Below, piece by piece: positions 1-6,026 of a DNA stretch of 7,227 nucleotides. The first letter of the stretch is position 1. Each line of letters opens with the position of its first letter. The DNA is from Bacteroidota bacterium (GTDB taxonomy: Bacteria > Bacteroidota > Bacteroidia > Chitinophagales > Chitinophagaceae), in NCBI GenBank assembly GCA_021824855.1, contig JAKAJX010000193.1, positions 1-7,227 on the forward strand, given 5' to 3'. Under the pieces are notes generated by a model. The model was given only the letters and a program-made list of their open reading frames with translations. It made no database searches and was not told the DNA's origin. Both the position numbers and the translations under genes were made by a program.

Positions 1-2077
1 CTTTATAATTATATAAAATACGAGCTAACCCGGATACCGTTGTATACTCACTTTGATTGGAACTGGCACTTGTGTTTGCTTGTGTAATCCATGGTCCGGA
101 ACTCATATACCAAAATCTGGGATCATTGGGAATGGGTAAATCTGCGGGACTGGTACCTTGAACAGCGGTTGCACTTCTATTAAAGTTACCAAAGTAATAG
201 GTTGTAAAACCACCCGTTGCAGTGATATTATGGTCTCCAAATTTTCTTTTAAAAGTAAGTACATAATCTTGTTGAAATTTTTTCCAATCGCTATTGGTTT
301 CTGATAGGCTGGTTTGTTGCCTAAATAGTGTAGGCGAGTTGGTTAAAGGATCGTAATAATAATATAAAGGAGCATAAGAACGGCTACTAACTTGGCTAAT
401 ATCGGCATACCAAGTTGCTCTAAAATTAAAATACTTTAAAAAATTAATATCGGTATATACACTTCCTACATATCGGTATTCTGTACTTTTGGTTTTATCC
501 CATTCATTTTCCAAAATCAATAATGGATTAACTACTCCCGAATTTTGCAATGCAGCATCTAACCCGGAATAAATATTGGCATTTATTGTATTTCCACCAT
601 AAGGGTTTTGTACCTGAAATTGTTTAGGTTGTGCCGAAACTTGTGGCATTACTTTTCTGGCTGCATCTAATACCCATGAGGCACCATAAGGATTATTGGT
701 ACGAGATGTATTAAAGTTTACTCCTAATTTAATAGAATTATTAACCTTAAATTCATCATTAAAATTGAGTAATAATTTTTGTAATTGCTCGTGCTTAATT
801 ATTCCTTGATCTTGAATATAACCTACGCCAAAATTAAATCTGTTATTTTGAGAGCTTCCAGAAATGCTTAAGTTACTGTTACTAAAATTGCCTGTTCTGG
901 TTACAGCATCTATCCAATCGGTATTAGACGTTAATGCCGAATAATTGGGGGTTGGCACATTATTATTGGCATTTTCTTCGGCAAATAATGTATTAAACTG
1001 ACTGGCATTGGCCATTTGAATTTTATCAACTAATTTTTTATAGCCGTAGGCTGTATTAAAATTAATAACTGTTTGTCCGGCTTTGGCTTTTTTGGTTGTA
1101 ATGGCAATAACACCTGTTGCACCTTTTACCCCAAATATTGCTAAGGAAGAAGGATCTTTTAAAATTTCTATTGATTCAATATCATTAGGATTTAAGTAAT
1201 CGATATTATCGTTAAAAATACCATCTACCACATATAATGGATGTACATTACCAATACTTACTGTACCACGAATACGAATATCCGGAGCCTGACCCGGTGT
1301 ACCATTATTTACCACATATAACCCTGCTACTTTACTTTGCAAAGAAGCAATAGGATTGGCGTTGGGTTTATCTGCTACTTCTTTTCCCGCAATTTTAACA
1401 ATAGAACCCGTTAAGTCTCTTTTATTGGCATTACCATAACCAATAACTACCACTTGATCTAATACTTTTTCAGATTCTTTTAATTCAATATCTACTTGTT
1501 TTCGGCCGTTTATTTGTATTTCGGTTTCAATATATCCAACCGATGAAATAACTAATGTTGCATTATCCGGTGCTACTATAGAAAATCGTCCATTTACATC
1601 GGCCGATGTAACAACGGTTGTTCCCTTAACTCGTATGGTGGCAGATGGAACACCATCTCCATTAGCACCTACTACTCTTCCCGTTATTTTAATATCTTGA
1701 ATTATTGTGTTATCTTTTGAAGACAATACAATAAGATTATTGCTTAAAACTTTATACGTTAAATTCGTTCCCGTTAACAGCGTATTTAATACCTCTGTTA
1801 CAGATTCGTTTTCAACATTTACATTTACTTTAGGATTGGTTGCAGAAACAGCATCATCGTTGTATAAAAAGCGACATTTACTTTTTTTCTCAATTTGAAA
1901 AAGCACTTTTTTTAGCTCAACATCCGATAATTTAAGGGTAACTTTTGATTGTGAAAATCCTTTAGCTGAAACCTGCACTAGCGAGATTAACAGTATTGCA
2001 ATCGTTAGTTTCATAAGAAGCAGTACTTTAAGAATGCCTGTTTGTGAAAAAGCACTCACTTGGTTAGTTTTTTTCAT
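1..2077 (-). CDS. SusC-like TonB-dependent outer-membrane receptor with STN signalling domain (C-terminus outside window)
   Basis: Reading from the ATG at 2077 the frame stays open for 692 codons to the left edge, so the gene is cut by the window; family members are usually about 1000-1150 residues, so roughly a third (most of the barrel and the stop) is missing. A long n-region precedes a hydrophobic signal core (residues about 22-38, cleavage likely after VSA). Then come an STN (secretin/TonB short N-terminal) domain at about 45-118, a carboxypeptidase-regulatory-like beta domain at 130-200, a TonB-box-like segment DQVVVIGYG at 207-215, the plug with RDLTGSIV and LYVVDGIF, and the plug-end motif GATGVIAITTKKAKAGQ near 319-335, followed by barrel strands. 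Family role: TonB-driven import of a large ligand, often with a SusD lipoprotein. The STN domain and the fecR and ECF sigma genes just upstream indicate a transducer that also signals to FecR. A second ATG at codon 22 could start a shorter signal peptide; the first start fits the long leaders of this family. The substrate is unknown. Confidence 0.95.
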   Translation of the reverse strand, partial: MKKTNQVSAFSQTGILKVLLLMKLTIAILLISLVQVSAKGFSQSKVTLKLSDVELKKVLFQIEKKSKCRFLYNDDAVSATNPKVNVNVENESVTEVLNTLLTGTNLTYKVLSNNLIVLSSKDNTIIQDIKITGRVVGANGDGVPSATIRVKGTTVVTSADVNGRFSIVAPDNATLVISSVGYIETEIQINGRKQVDIELKESEKVLDQVVVIGYGNANKRDLTGSIVKIAGKEVADKPNANPIASLQSKVAGLYVVNNGTPGQAPDIRIRGTVSIGNVHPLYVVDGIFNDNIDYLNPNDIESIEILKDPSSLAIFGVKGATGVIAITTKKAKAGQTVINFNTAYGYKKLVDKIQMANASQFNTLFAEENANNNVPTPNYSALTSNTDWIDAVTRTGNFSNSNLSISGSSQNNRFNFGVGYIQDQGIIKHEQLQKLLLNFNDEFKVNNSIKLGVNFNTSRTNNPYGASWVLDAARKVMPQVSAQPKQFQVQNPYGGNTINANIYSGLDAALQNSGVVNPLLILENEWDKTKSTEYRYVGSVYTDINFLKYFNFRATWYADISQVSSRSYAPLYYYYDPLTNSPTLFRQQTSLSETNSDWKKFQQDYVLTFKRKFGDHNITATGGFTTYYFGNFNRSATAVQGTSPADLPIPNDPRFWYMSSGPWITQANTSASSNQSEYTTVSGLARILYNYK

Positions 2078-2156
2078 ACTTTTATTGTCTAAGGTTAAAT
2101 AATAAGAAAACTATATTCCCTCAGAAAGAATGTTAAGTTTTCTAAATAATCCTTGG

Positions 2157-2188
2157 CGGGAAGTGTTGGCGCACTTTCCGTTTTTTTT
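2157..2188 (+). terminator. Terminator-shaped hairpin on the plus strand between fecR and the susC-like gene
   Basis: On the plus strand CGGGAAGTG (2157-2165) pairs with CACTTTCCG (2172-2180) as a continuous 9-bp stem with one G-U pair and a 6-base loop, followed immediately by eight T (2181-2188). This is the form of an intrinsic terminator for rightward transcription. On the minus strand the wobble becomes a C-A mismatch and no T-tract follows, so it should not stop the fecR-to-receptor direction as well. No plus-strand gene ends here; it may block antisense RNA arising inside the receptor gene. Whether it works as a terminator is inferred from its form only. Confidence 0.6.
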
Positions 2189-2222
2189 AAGCAGTATTGT
2201 GGTAGTTTTTATTCATGCGTTT

Positions 2223-3380
2223 TTATTTAGTTATTATAATGCTGTTTTTATTATTTACAAATTTGAAGGGTGTTGTAAGCTGAAGTGCTTCTAATGCTTG
2301 ATCAATTGTTTCTTTTTCAAAAGAGCCTGTTAAATGGGCTTCTTTTAATTTTTCATTGGAAATGATAATGCTTATTCCATACCATTTTTCCATTTTACGG
2401 GCAACTTCTTCAAATGTTTCTCCTCTAAAAATTAATTTATTTTCTATCCACGATGTTTCTACAACAGTGCTATCCACCGGCTGATAAGTAAGATGACTAA
2501 TAGCTACAATAGGCTCTTTTGCAGCAATAAATTCTTGTTTGGCTTTATTTAAAGCAATGTTTTTTGATTGAATAACCTGATCGTTAATAAGTGTTAATTT
2601 TTCATTGGGTTTAAGGTAAATTTTTTCCTTGTACCTGTCTTTTAATGTTACTTCTATGCTTCCTCTCAATAAACTTGTTTCCATTTTATTTTCATCCGGA
2701 TAGCATCGTACATTAAAAGCAGTGCCTAATACTTTAATATCCATTTTTGATGTATGAATAATAAATGGTTTTTCGGCATTGTGGGTTACATCGAAAAAGG
2801 CTTCTCCTAATAAAGCAACTTCTCTCAATTTATTTCCAAAATTATTATCGTACGATAGTTTACTGCCGGCATTTACCCATACTTTGGTGCCATCGGGTAA
2901 TACCACCGTTGTTTTAGAGCCATATTTAGTGGTAATTTCACTTTTTTTGGCAACTGCAGTAGTTGCGGCATCAGCTTGTTTAGAGTTAAATTTACTATAA
3001 AATAATGCAGAAATTAAAACAATTGTAAAGAACGAAACTGCAGCAATAAGGGTTGTATTGCTTTTTATCCAACTTTTTTGAGTATATTTTTCATTACTTT
3101 CATCCACTTCAATTAAATGCTCATCTTCTACTTTAAATCCATCAACATTTACTCCTAAATTTTGCATTTTTTGGGTTAATGCTTTAAATTGATGCTCTGC
3201 ATATTGACGATTGATAGGTATAGGATGCCTCCATAAATCTTCCATTATTTCTAAAGAATAGGCTTCTTCAGCATGCTGTTGTAAACATTTTTGTAACTCA
3301 AGTAATTCTAATTCAGAAGCTTCCCCCGATAATTTGCGGGCAATTAATTCCCAAATTTTCTCTTTTGCAGTATTAGACAT
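2223..3380 (-). CDS. FecR-family anti-sigma factor (inner-membrane sigma regulator)
   Basis: 385 residues from the ATG at 3380. A GTG at 3395 would add five residues, but MSNTAKEKIWELIARKLSGEAS is where the conserved cytoplasmic helical anti-sigma region of Bacteroidota FecR proteins normally begins. Order: cytoplasmic sigma-binding region (about 1-105, with the typical W and KLSGEAS elements), one membrane span (about 110-130, TLIAAVSFFTIVLISALF), a periplasmic FecR beta domain (about 150-250, with VVLPDGTKVWVNAGSKL and GEAFFDV), and a C-terminal DUF4974-like domain (about 316-385, with the FRGETFEEVA and LTGSFEKETIDQALEAL patterns) that resembles the STN fold and is thought to contact the receptor. 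Known family role: it holds the partner ECF sigma factor inactive or helps activate it until the receptor signals ligand binding. The sigma gene lies 55 bases upstream and the receptor 145 bases downstream, so all three probably form one regulatory unit. Confidence 0.93.
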   Translation of the reverse strand: MSNTAKEKIWELIARKLSGEASELELLELQKCLQQHAEEAYSLEIMEDLWRHPIPINRQYAEHQFKALTQKMQNLGVNVDGFKVEDEHLIEVDESNEKYTQKSWIKSNTTLIAAVSFFTIVLISALFYSKFNSKQADAATTAVAKKSEITTKYGSKTTVVLPDGTKVWVNAGSKLSYDNNFGNKLREVALLGEAFFDVTHNAEKPFIIHTSKMDIKVLGTAFNVRCYPDENKMETSLLRGSIEVTLKDRYKEKIYLKPNEKLTLINDQVIQSKNIALNKAKQEFIAAKEPIVAISHLTYQPVDSTVVETSWIENKLIFRGETFEEVARKMEKWYGISIIISNEKLKEAHLTGSFEKETIDQALEALQLTTPFKFVNNKNSIIITK

Positions 3381-3435
3381 CAGGATTATGAACACAAAAA
3401 ATCAAAAAATCTACTAAACCAATCTTAACATTTTT

Positions 3436-4014
3436 TTAAATAGGCGATTTATTTTCTTTTTTCAAATCAAAATTAATTGCCTTCCCTATTTTTTTTACGG
3501 CAATTGCCATTTGGCTATCGATTGTTTTTATAGAAATATTGAGTAGTTGCGCAATTTCGTTATACTTTAAATTATCTTCTTTGGCCAATTTAAAAATAAG
3601 CTTACACCTTGGAGGAAGCATATTGATAGCAACATTAATTCTATTAATTAGCTCGGAAGTAATTAAAATTTGTTCGGGATTGTAGTTTAAAGCAGAGGTA
3701 ACAACATTTATATCATCTAACGATAAAACATTTTTTCTGTAATGCCTCGATAAGTAATTTAATGCGGTATTTTTTATGCTGATGTATAAATACAATTTAA
3801 AATTTTCAACCGCAATTAACTGCTCTCTATTTTGCCAAATTTTAATAAATACATCGGAAACAATTTCTTCGGAGAGTTCTTTGTTTTTAATAATAGATTG
3901 GGCAAACTGAAGTAAATGAGGCATTAATGCCATATATAGCTGACCAAATGCCTGTTCGCTGCATTCAACTGATATTCTTCTATGAAGAGCTTTTATTTCT
4001 TCATTACTCAACAT
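3436..4014 (-). CDS. ECF-type RNA polymerase sigma factor (FecI-like, Bacteroidota class)
   Basis: 192 residues, the usual length for the family, starting at ATG 4014. Sigma region 2 spans about residues 24-93, with the polymerase-binding stretch ELSEEIVSDVFIKIWQNR (47-64) and the -10 recognition helix ending in NTALNYLSRHYRK (82-94). A linker follows, then region 4 at about 128-178 with LPPRCKLIFKLAKEDNLKYNEIAQLLNISIKT, the second part being the helix-turn-helix that binds the -35 element. It directs RNA polymerase to a small set of promoters, here probably including that of the adjacent receptor operon, and is expected to be controlled by the FecR protein encoded immediately downstream. No extra C-terminal domain is present. 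The 100-base gap to yidD holds no evident terminator, so leakage from the rpmH cassette is possible. Confidence 0.94.
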   Translation of the reverse strand: MLSNEEIKALHRRISVECSEQAFGQLYMALMPHLLQFAQSIIKNKELSEEIVSDVFIKIWQNREQLIAVENFKLYLYISIKNTALNYLSRHYRKNVLSLDDINVVTSALNYNPEQILITSELINRINVAINMLPPRCKLIFKLAKEDNLKYNEIAQLLNISIKTIDSQMAIAVKKIGKAINFDLKKENKSPI

Positions 4015-4066
4015 ATGGCAAATAGTTGGCTCGTTTAGTTAAAAAAATCTAAAAATTGTGGCAGAA

Positions 4067-4074
4067 CAAATCTA
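4067..4074 (-). promoter_or_regulatory. Candidate -7 box for the ECF sigma gene
   Basis: The minus strand reads TAGATTTG, an exact match to the Bacteroidota -7 consensus TAnnTTTG, placed about 52 bases before the sigma factor ATG. No TTG or TTTG was found at the usual spacing for a -33 element, so the match may be chance in AT-rich DNA. It is the best promoter candidate in this gap. Confidence 0.33.
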
Positions 4075-4114
4075 TGAGAGAATTTTTAATTTATTAGCTG
4101 CATCGGGAATATTT

Positions 4115-4345
4115 TTATGGAACCGGATCTGGACCATGGCCTCCCCATGGATGGCAAGAAGAAATTCGTTTGATTGCCAACCAGCCTCCTTTAAATAATC
4201 CATATTTTTTTAGTGCTTGGATGGTATATTCTGAACAAGTGGGAATATACCTGCATTTAGGTCCTAATGCAGGAGAAATAATGTATTGATATATTTTTAC
4301 CAATAATATTATTGGATAACTAAGTATTTGTAATAGAAGTTTCAC
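4115..4345 (-). CDS. yidD: YidD, membrane protein insertion efficiency factor
   Basis: 76 residues, a normal length for this small conserved family. The diagnostic core is present: YQYIISPALGPKCRYIPTCSEY (about 20-41), KYGLFKGGWLAIKRISSCHPW (48-68) and the terminal DPVP. The three family cysteines of the CR..PTC and SSC patterns are all there. The N-terminus (MKLLLQILSYPIILLVKIYQYI) is an amphipathic or hydrophobic helix expected to lie on the inner face of the cytoplasmic membrane, where YidD assists insertion of membrane proteins by YidC. The start is GTG at 4345, because the conserved N-terminus begins there and no suitable ATG exists. The first 26 bases overlap the end of rnpA in another frame, which suggests translational coupling. 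yidC does not follow, unlike the gammaproteobacterial order. Confidence 0.96.
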   Translation of the reverse strand: MKLLLQILSYPIILLVKIYQYIISPALGPKCRYIPTCSEYTIQALKKYGLFKGGWLAIKRISSCHPWGGHGPDPVP

Positions 4346-4727
4346 TTAATTGCTTTATCAATTTATCAATTATAACGGGCATTTTACTTTTTAATAACAC
4401 ATGCGTTGGCATTACCTTATCAATGTATAAAAAAAATATAGAAACGTTTTTTTTATTACCATCAATAAAATCAACCAAAGGCATTTTATTAACTCTATAC
4501 GTTTCTCGTAATAACCGCTTAATTCTGTTTCTTTCAACTGCTTTTTTAAAATTTCTACTACTTACGCCTACGCCTATTTTAATGTTTATAGCTTCCGGTT
4601 TTTGATTTTCAATAAAAAATATTTTTACAGGAAAAGTGGTAAAATACTTTCCGGTAGCAAATAATTGAGCTAATTGTTTGCGACTTTTTAATTTTTCTTT
4701 TTTACTAAATGAAAATTTTTTTAACAT
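4320..4727 (-). CDS. rnpA: Ribonuclease P protein component
   Basis: 135 residues from ATG 4727. The frame extends five codons further to a TTG at 4742, but that codon lies inside a hairpin and the conserved N-terminus begins at MLKKFSFSKKEKLKSRKQL. The family signature is clear: the N-terminal KKEKLKSRKQLAQLF (9-23), which helps bind pre-tRNA leaders, a beta sheet with VKIFFIE and KIGVGVSSRNFKKAV, and the RNR motif ERNRIKRLLRE at 65-75. RnpA joins the catalytic RNA (rnpB, not in this window) to remove 5' leaders from tRNA precursors. It follows rpmH, as in most bacteria, and overlaps yidD by 26 bases. A terminator-like hairpin ends six bases before its start codon, so its expression relative to rpmH is probably reduced by attenuation. 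Confidence 0.96.
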   Translation of the reverse strand: MLKKFSFSKKEKLKSRKQLAQLFATGKYFTTFPVKIFFIENQKPEAINIKIGVGVSSRNFKKAVERNRIKRLLRETYRVNKMPLVDFIDGNKKNVSIFFLYIDKVMPTHVLLKSKMPVIIDKLIKQLSETSITNT

Positions 4728-4750
4728 AAAAAATCCCGCCAATGGCGGGA
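4728..4750 (-). terminator. Terminator/attenuator hairpin between rpmH and rnpA
   Basis: On the minus strand TCCCGCC (4750-4744), loop ATT, and GGCGGGA (4740-4734) form a perfect, GC-rich 7-bp stem followed directly by six T (4733-4728) and then the rnpA ATG. It has all the parts of an intrinsic terminator for rpmH transcription. It lies 36 bases past the rpmH stop, and its end touches the rnpA start codon, so rnpA must be made by readthrough. Plus-strand orientation is excluded because no T-tract follows on that side. A role in masking the rnpA start from ribosomes is also possible. Confidence 0.75.
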
Positions 4751-4786
4751 CAAATTATACATCTTTTTCTATGTAAAGATAAATTT

Positions 4787-4942
4787 CTATTTTAATCCTT
4801 TTTCGTCTGAAATAGTTAGTTTCTTACGACCTTTCGCTCTGCGACTTGCCAATACTTTACGGCCATTAGCAGTTTGCATACGTTTACGAAAACCATGTAC
4901 CGTTTTACGACGGCGTTTATGTGGTTGAAATGTACGTTTCAT
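4787..4942 (-). CDS. rpmH: Large-subunit ribosomal protein bL34
   Basis: 51 residues from ATG 4942 to a TAG stop. The sequence begins MKRTFQPHKRRRKTVHGFRK and continues with RMQTANGRKVLASRRAKGRK, the near-invariant bL34 core. Bacteroidota members carry a short acidic-basic tail (here LTISDEKGLK) that makes them longer than the roughly 46-residue E. coli protein. The protein is extremely basic and sits in the 23S rRNA of the large ribosomal subunit. It is the first gene of the rpmH-rnpA-yidD cassette, with its own likely promoter about 80 bases upstream and an attenuator-like hairpin after the stop. It lies close to rnpA by universal convention; dnaA is not in this window. Confidence 0.98.
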   Translation of the reverse strand: MKRTFQPHKRRRKTVHGFRKRMQTANGRKVLASRRAKGRKKLTISDEKGLK

Positions 4943-5023
4943 AATGAATTAATTTTTACTAAACCCAACAATTTAATTTCAACTTAACAGTGGCCACCAT
5001 ACCACAGTTTTGTGAAAGGACGG

Positions 5024-5031
5024 CAAAGGTA
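5024..5031 (-). promoter_or_regulatory. Likely rpmH promoter (-7 box TACCTTTG)
   Basis: The minus strand reads TACCTTTG followed by C, an exact match to the Bacteroidota -7 consensus TAnnTTTG. Transcription would begin near 5017, leaving a 5' leader of about 75 bases before the rpmH ATG. This leader contains the 8-base palindrome GTGGCCAC at 4990-4997. The -33 position, about 19-21 bases upstream, has no clear TTG but lies inside a 14-bp palindrome. A TTTG occurs at 5059-5062, too far away for standard spacing. Confidence 0.6.
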
Positions 5032-5044
5032 AGGGTTAGCAATT

Positions 5045-5058
5045 AAAATAGCTATTTT
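5045..5058. promoter_or_regulatory. 14-bp perfect palindrome over the -33 region of the rpmH promoter
   Basis: AAAATAGCTATTTT is its own reverse complement. It lies 14 bases upstream of the TACCTTTG box, so it covers the place where the -33 contact of the housekeeping sigma factor should be. A dimeric regulator could bind it. One such palindrome is about what chance alone would give in 7 kb of such AT-rich sequence, so only its position is suggestive. Confidence 0.3.
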
Positions 5059-5128
5059 CAAATATTATTTTTTTGGAACCGAAAATTGTAGCTTCTGCCA
5101 CATCCTTATTACAGAAGAGATTGGTACA

Positions 5129-5962
5129 TTATTCTTCCGGAATATTTACATGTTTAGATTGAATGGATTTCTCGAAAAATATTCCGGCATGCTTATTAAA
5201 ATCATCTACCGAGTCGGTTGTAAAAAAATTGGTTTCGCCGGTTTTGGTACAATTAATTTCAATTTCAGGATGGCGGTTGAGGTACCTTTTTAAACTTTCA
5301 GCAACAATATTACCCTGAGAAATAATTTTTATGTTAGTGGGCAAATACTGCATTATTTTACTAATCAATAAAGGGTAATGGGTGCATGCCAATAATACGG
5401 TATCGATATTAGAAGATTGATGCAATAAATTATCTAAATGCTTTTTCACAAAATAATCTGCTCCTGCCGATAAATGTTCATTATTCTCTATTAACGGAAC
5501 CCACATTGGGCAAGCCTCTTGAAATACTTTTACCTTGGGAAAAAACTTTTCGATTTCAATAACATACGATAAGGATTGTACTGTACCTGTAGTACCTAAA
5601 ATACCAATATGCTTGCTGCTGGTTAAATTGCCTATTATTTCGGTTGTGGGGCGAATTACACCTAATACTCGTTTTGAACTACCGAATTGATGTAAATCGT
5701 TTTGTTGAATAGTTCTTAAAGCTTTTGCAGATGCTGTATTACATGCTACTATTACCAACGGGCATTCTTGCTTAAAAAACCATTGCAAACATTGTAAGGT
5801 ATAATGATACACGGTTTCAAAAGTTCTGGAACCATAAGGAGCCCTTGCATTATCACCCAAGTACAGATAATTGTATTGAGGTAATTCTTTAATAATTTCT
5901 TTTAAAACGGTTAATCCGCCATAACCACTATCAAAAATGCCTATTGGTCCTTTTGCTTGCAT
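5129..5962 (-). CDS. murI: Glutamate racemase
   Basis: 277 residues from ATG 5962. An in-frame ATG at 5995 would add eleven residues, but it falls inside a hairpin, and the family N-terminus begins with the GPIGIFDSGYGG seen right after MQAK. MurI interconverts L- and D-glutamate without cofactor in the cytoplasm, supplying D-glutamate to MurD for the peptidoglycan stem peptide. The catalytic set is complete: Asp11 in FDSG, the YLGDNARAPYG substrate loop (33-43), Cys74 in VACNTAS, and Cys193 with His195 in ACTHYPLL. GTTGTVQS (123-130) and SQGNIVAESL near 215-224 also match. Its length is usual for the family. It follows the two OmpH-type genes by 64 bases, in an order common in Bacteroidota, but a terminator-like hairpin occupies that gap. 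No clear terminator follows it. Confidence 0.97.
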   Translation of the reverse strand: MQAKGPIGIFDSGYGGLTVLKEIIKELPQYNYLYLGDNARAPYGSRTFETVYHYTLQCLQWFFKQECPLVIVACNTASAKALRTIQQNDLHQFGSSKRVLGVIRPTTEIIGNLTSSKHIGILGTTGTVQSLSYVIEIEKFFPKVKVFQEACPMWVPLIENNEHLSAGADYFVKKHLDNLLHQSSNIDTVLLACTHYPLLISKIMQYLPTNIKIISQGNIVAESLKRYLNRHPEIEINCTKTGETNFFTTDSVDDFNKHAGIFFEKSIQSKHVNIPEE

Positions 5963-5967
5963 AATAC

Positions 5968-6004
5968 AAAAATAAGAACCATCACGCAGAAGCATGATGG
6001 TTCT
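5968..6004 (-). terminator. Terminator-like hairpin after the second ompH gene, just before murI
   Basis: On the minus strand AGAACCATCA (6004-5995) pairs perfectly over 10 bp with TGATGGTTCT (5984-5975). The inside has one mismatch, two more pairs and a TTCT loop. The stem is followed by TATTTTT (5974-5968). It starts 22 bases after the ompH stop and ends only about 5 bases before the murI ATG at 5962. It looks like an intrinsic terminator or attenuator in the direction of transcription; no T-tract follows on the plus strand. Confidence 0.68.
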
Positions 6005-6026
6005 ATGTATAATTTAGTGAAACAGA

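Noticed and set aside
1707..1898. Plus-strand open frame of 63 codons
   Set aside because: It lies antisense to the STN-domain part of the receptor gene, resembles no protein family, and has no start context; a shadow of the real gene.
2779..3000. Plus-strand open frame of 73 codons
   Set aside because: Fully antisense to the FecR domain of the anti-sigma gene, with no recognisable motif.
3395..3410. Tandem 8-base repeat CAAAAAAT x2 in the sigma-fecR gap
   Set aside because: Low-complexity A/T sequence, likely chance; it also does not match a known promoter element in correct spacing.
4423..4605. Plus-strand open frame of 60 codons
   Set aside because: Antisense to rnpA, whose conserved RNR motif shows the minus strand is the coding one.
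5092..5117. CTTCTG ... CAGAAG inverted repeat downstream of murI as a murI terminator
   Set aside because: Only a 6-bp stem with a 14-base loop and no T-tract directly after it; too weak to call.
4943..5128. Possible replication origin near rpmH with DnaA boxes
   Set aside because: No TTATCCACA or close match was found in the gap, and dnaA is not present; rpmH proximity alone is not evidence.
5963..5995. Upstream ATG at 5995 as the true murI start
   Set aside because: The added residues (MLLRDGSYFCI) are unlike the family N-terminus and lie in the hairpin before the gene.
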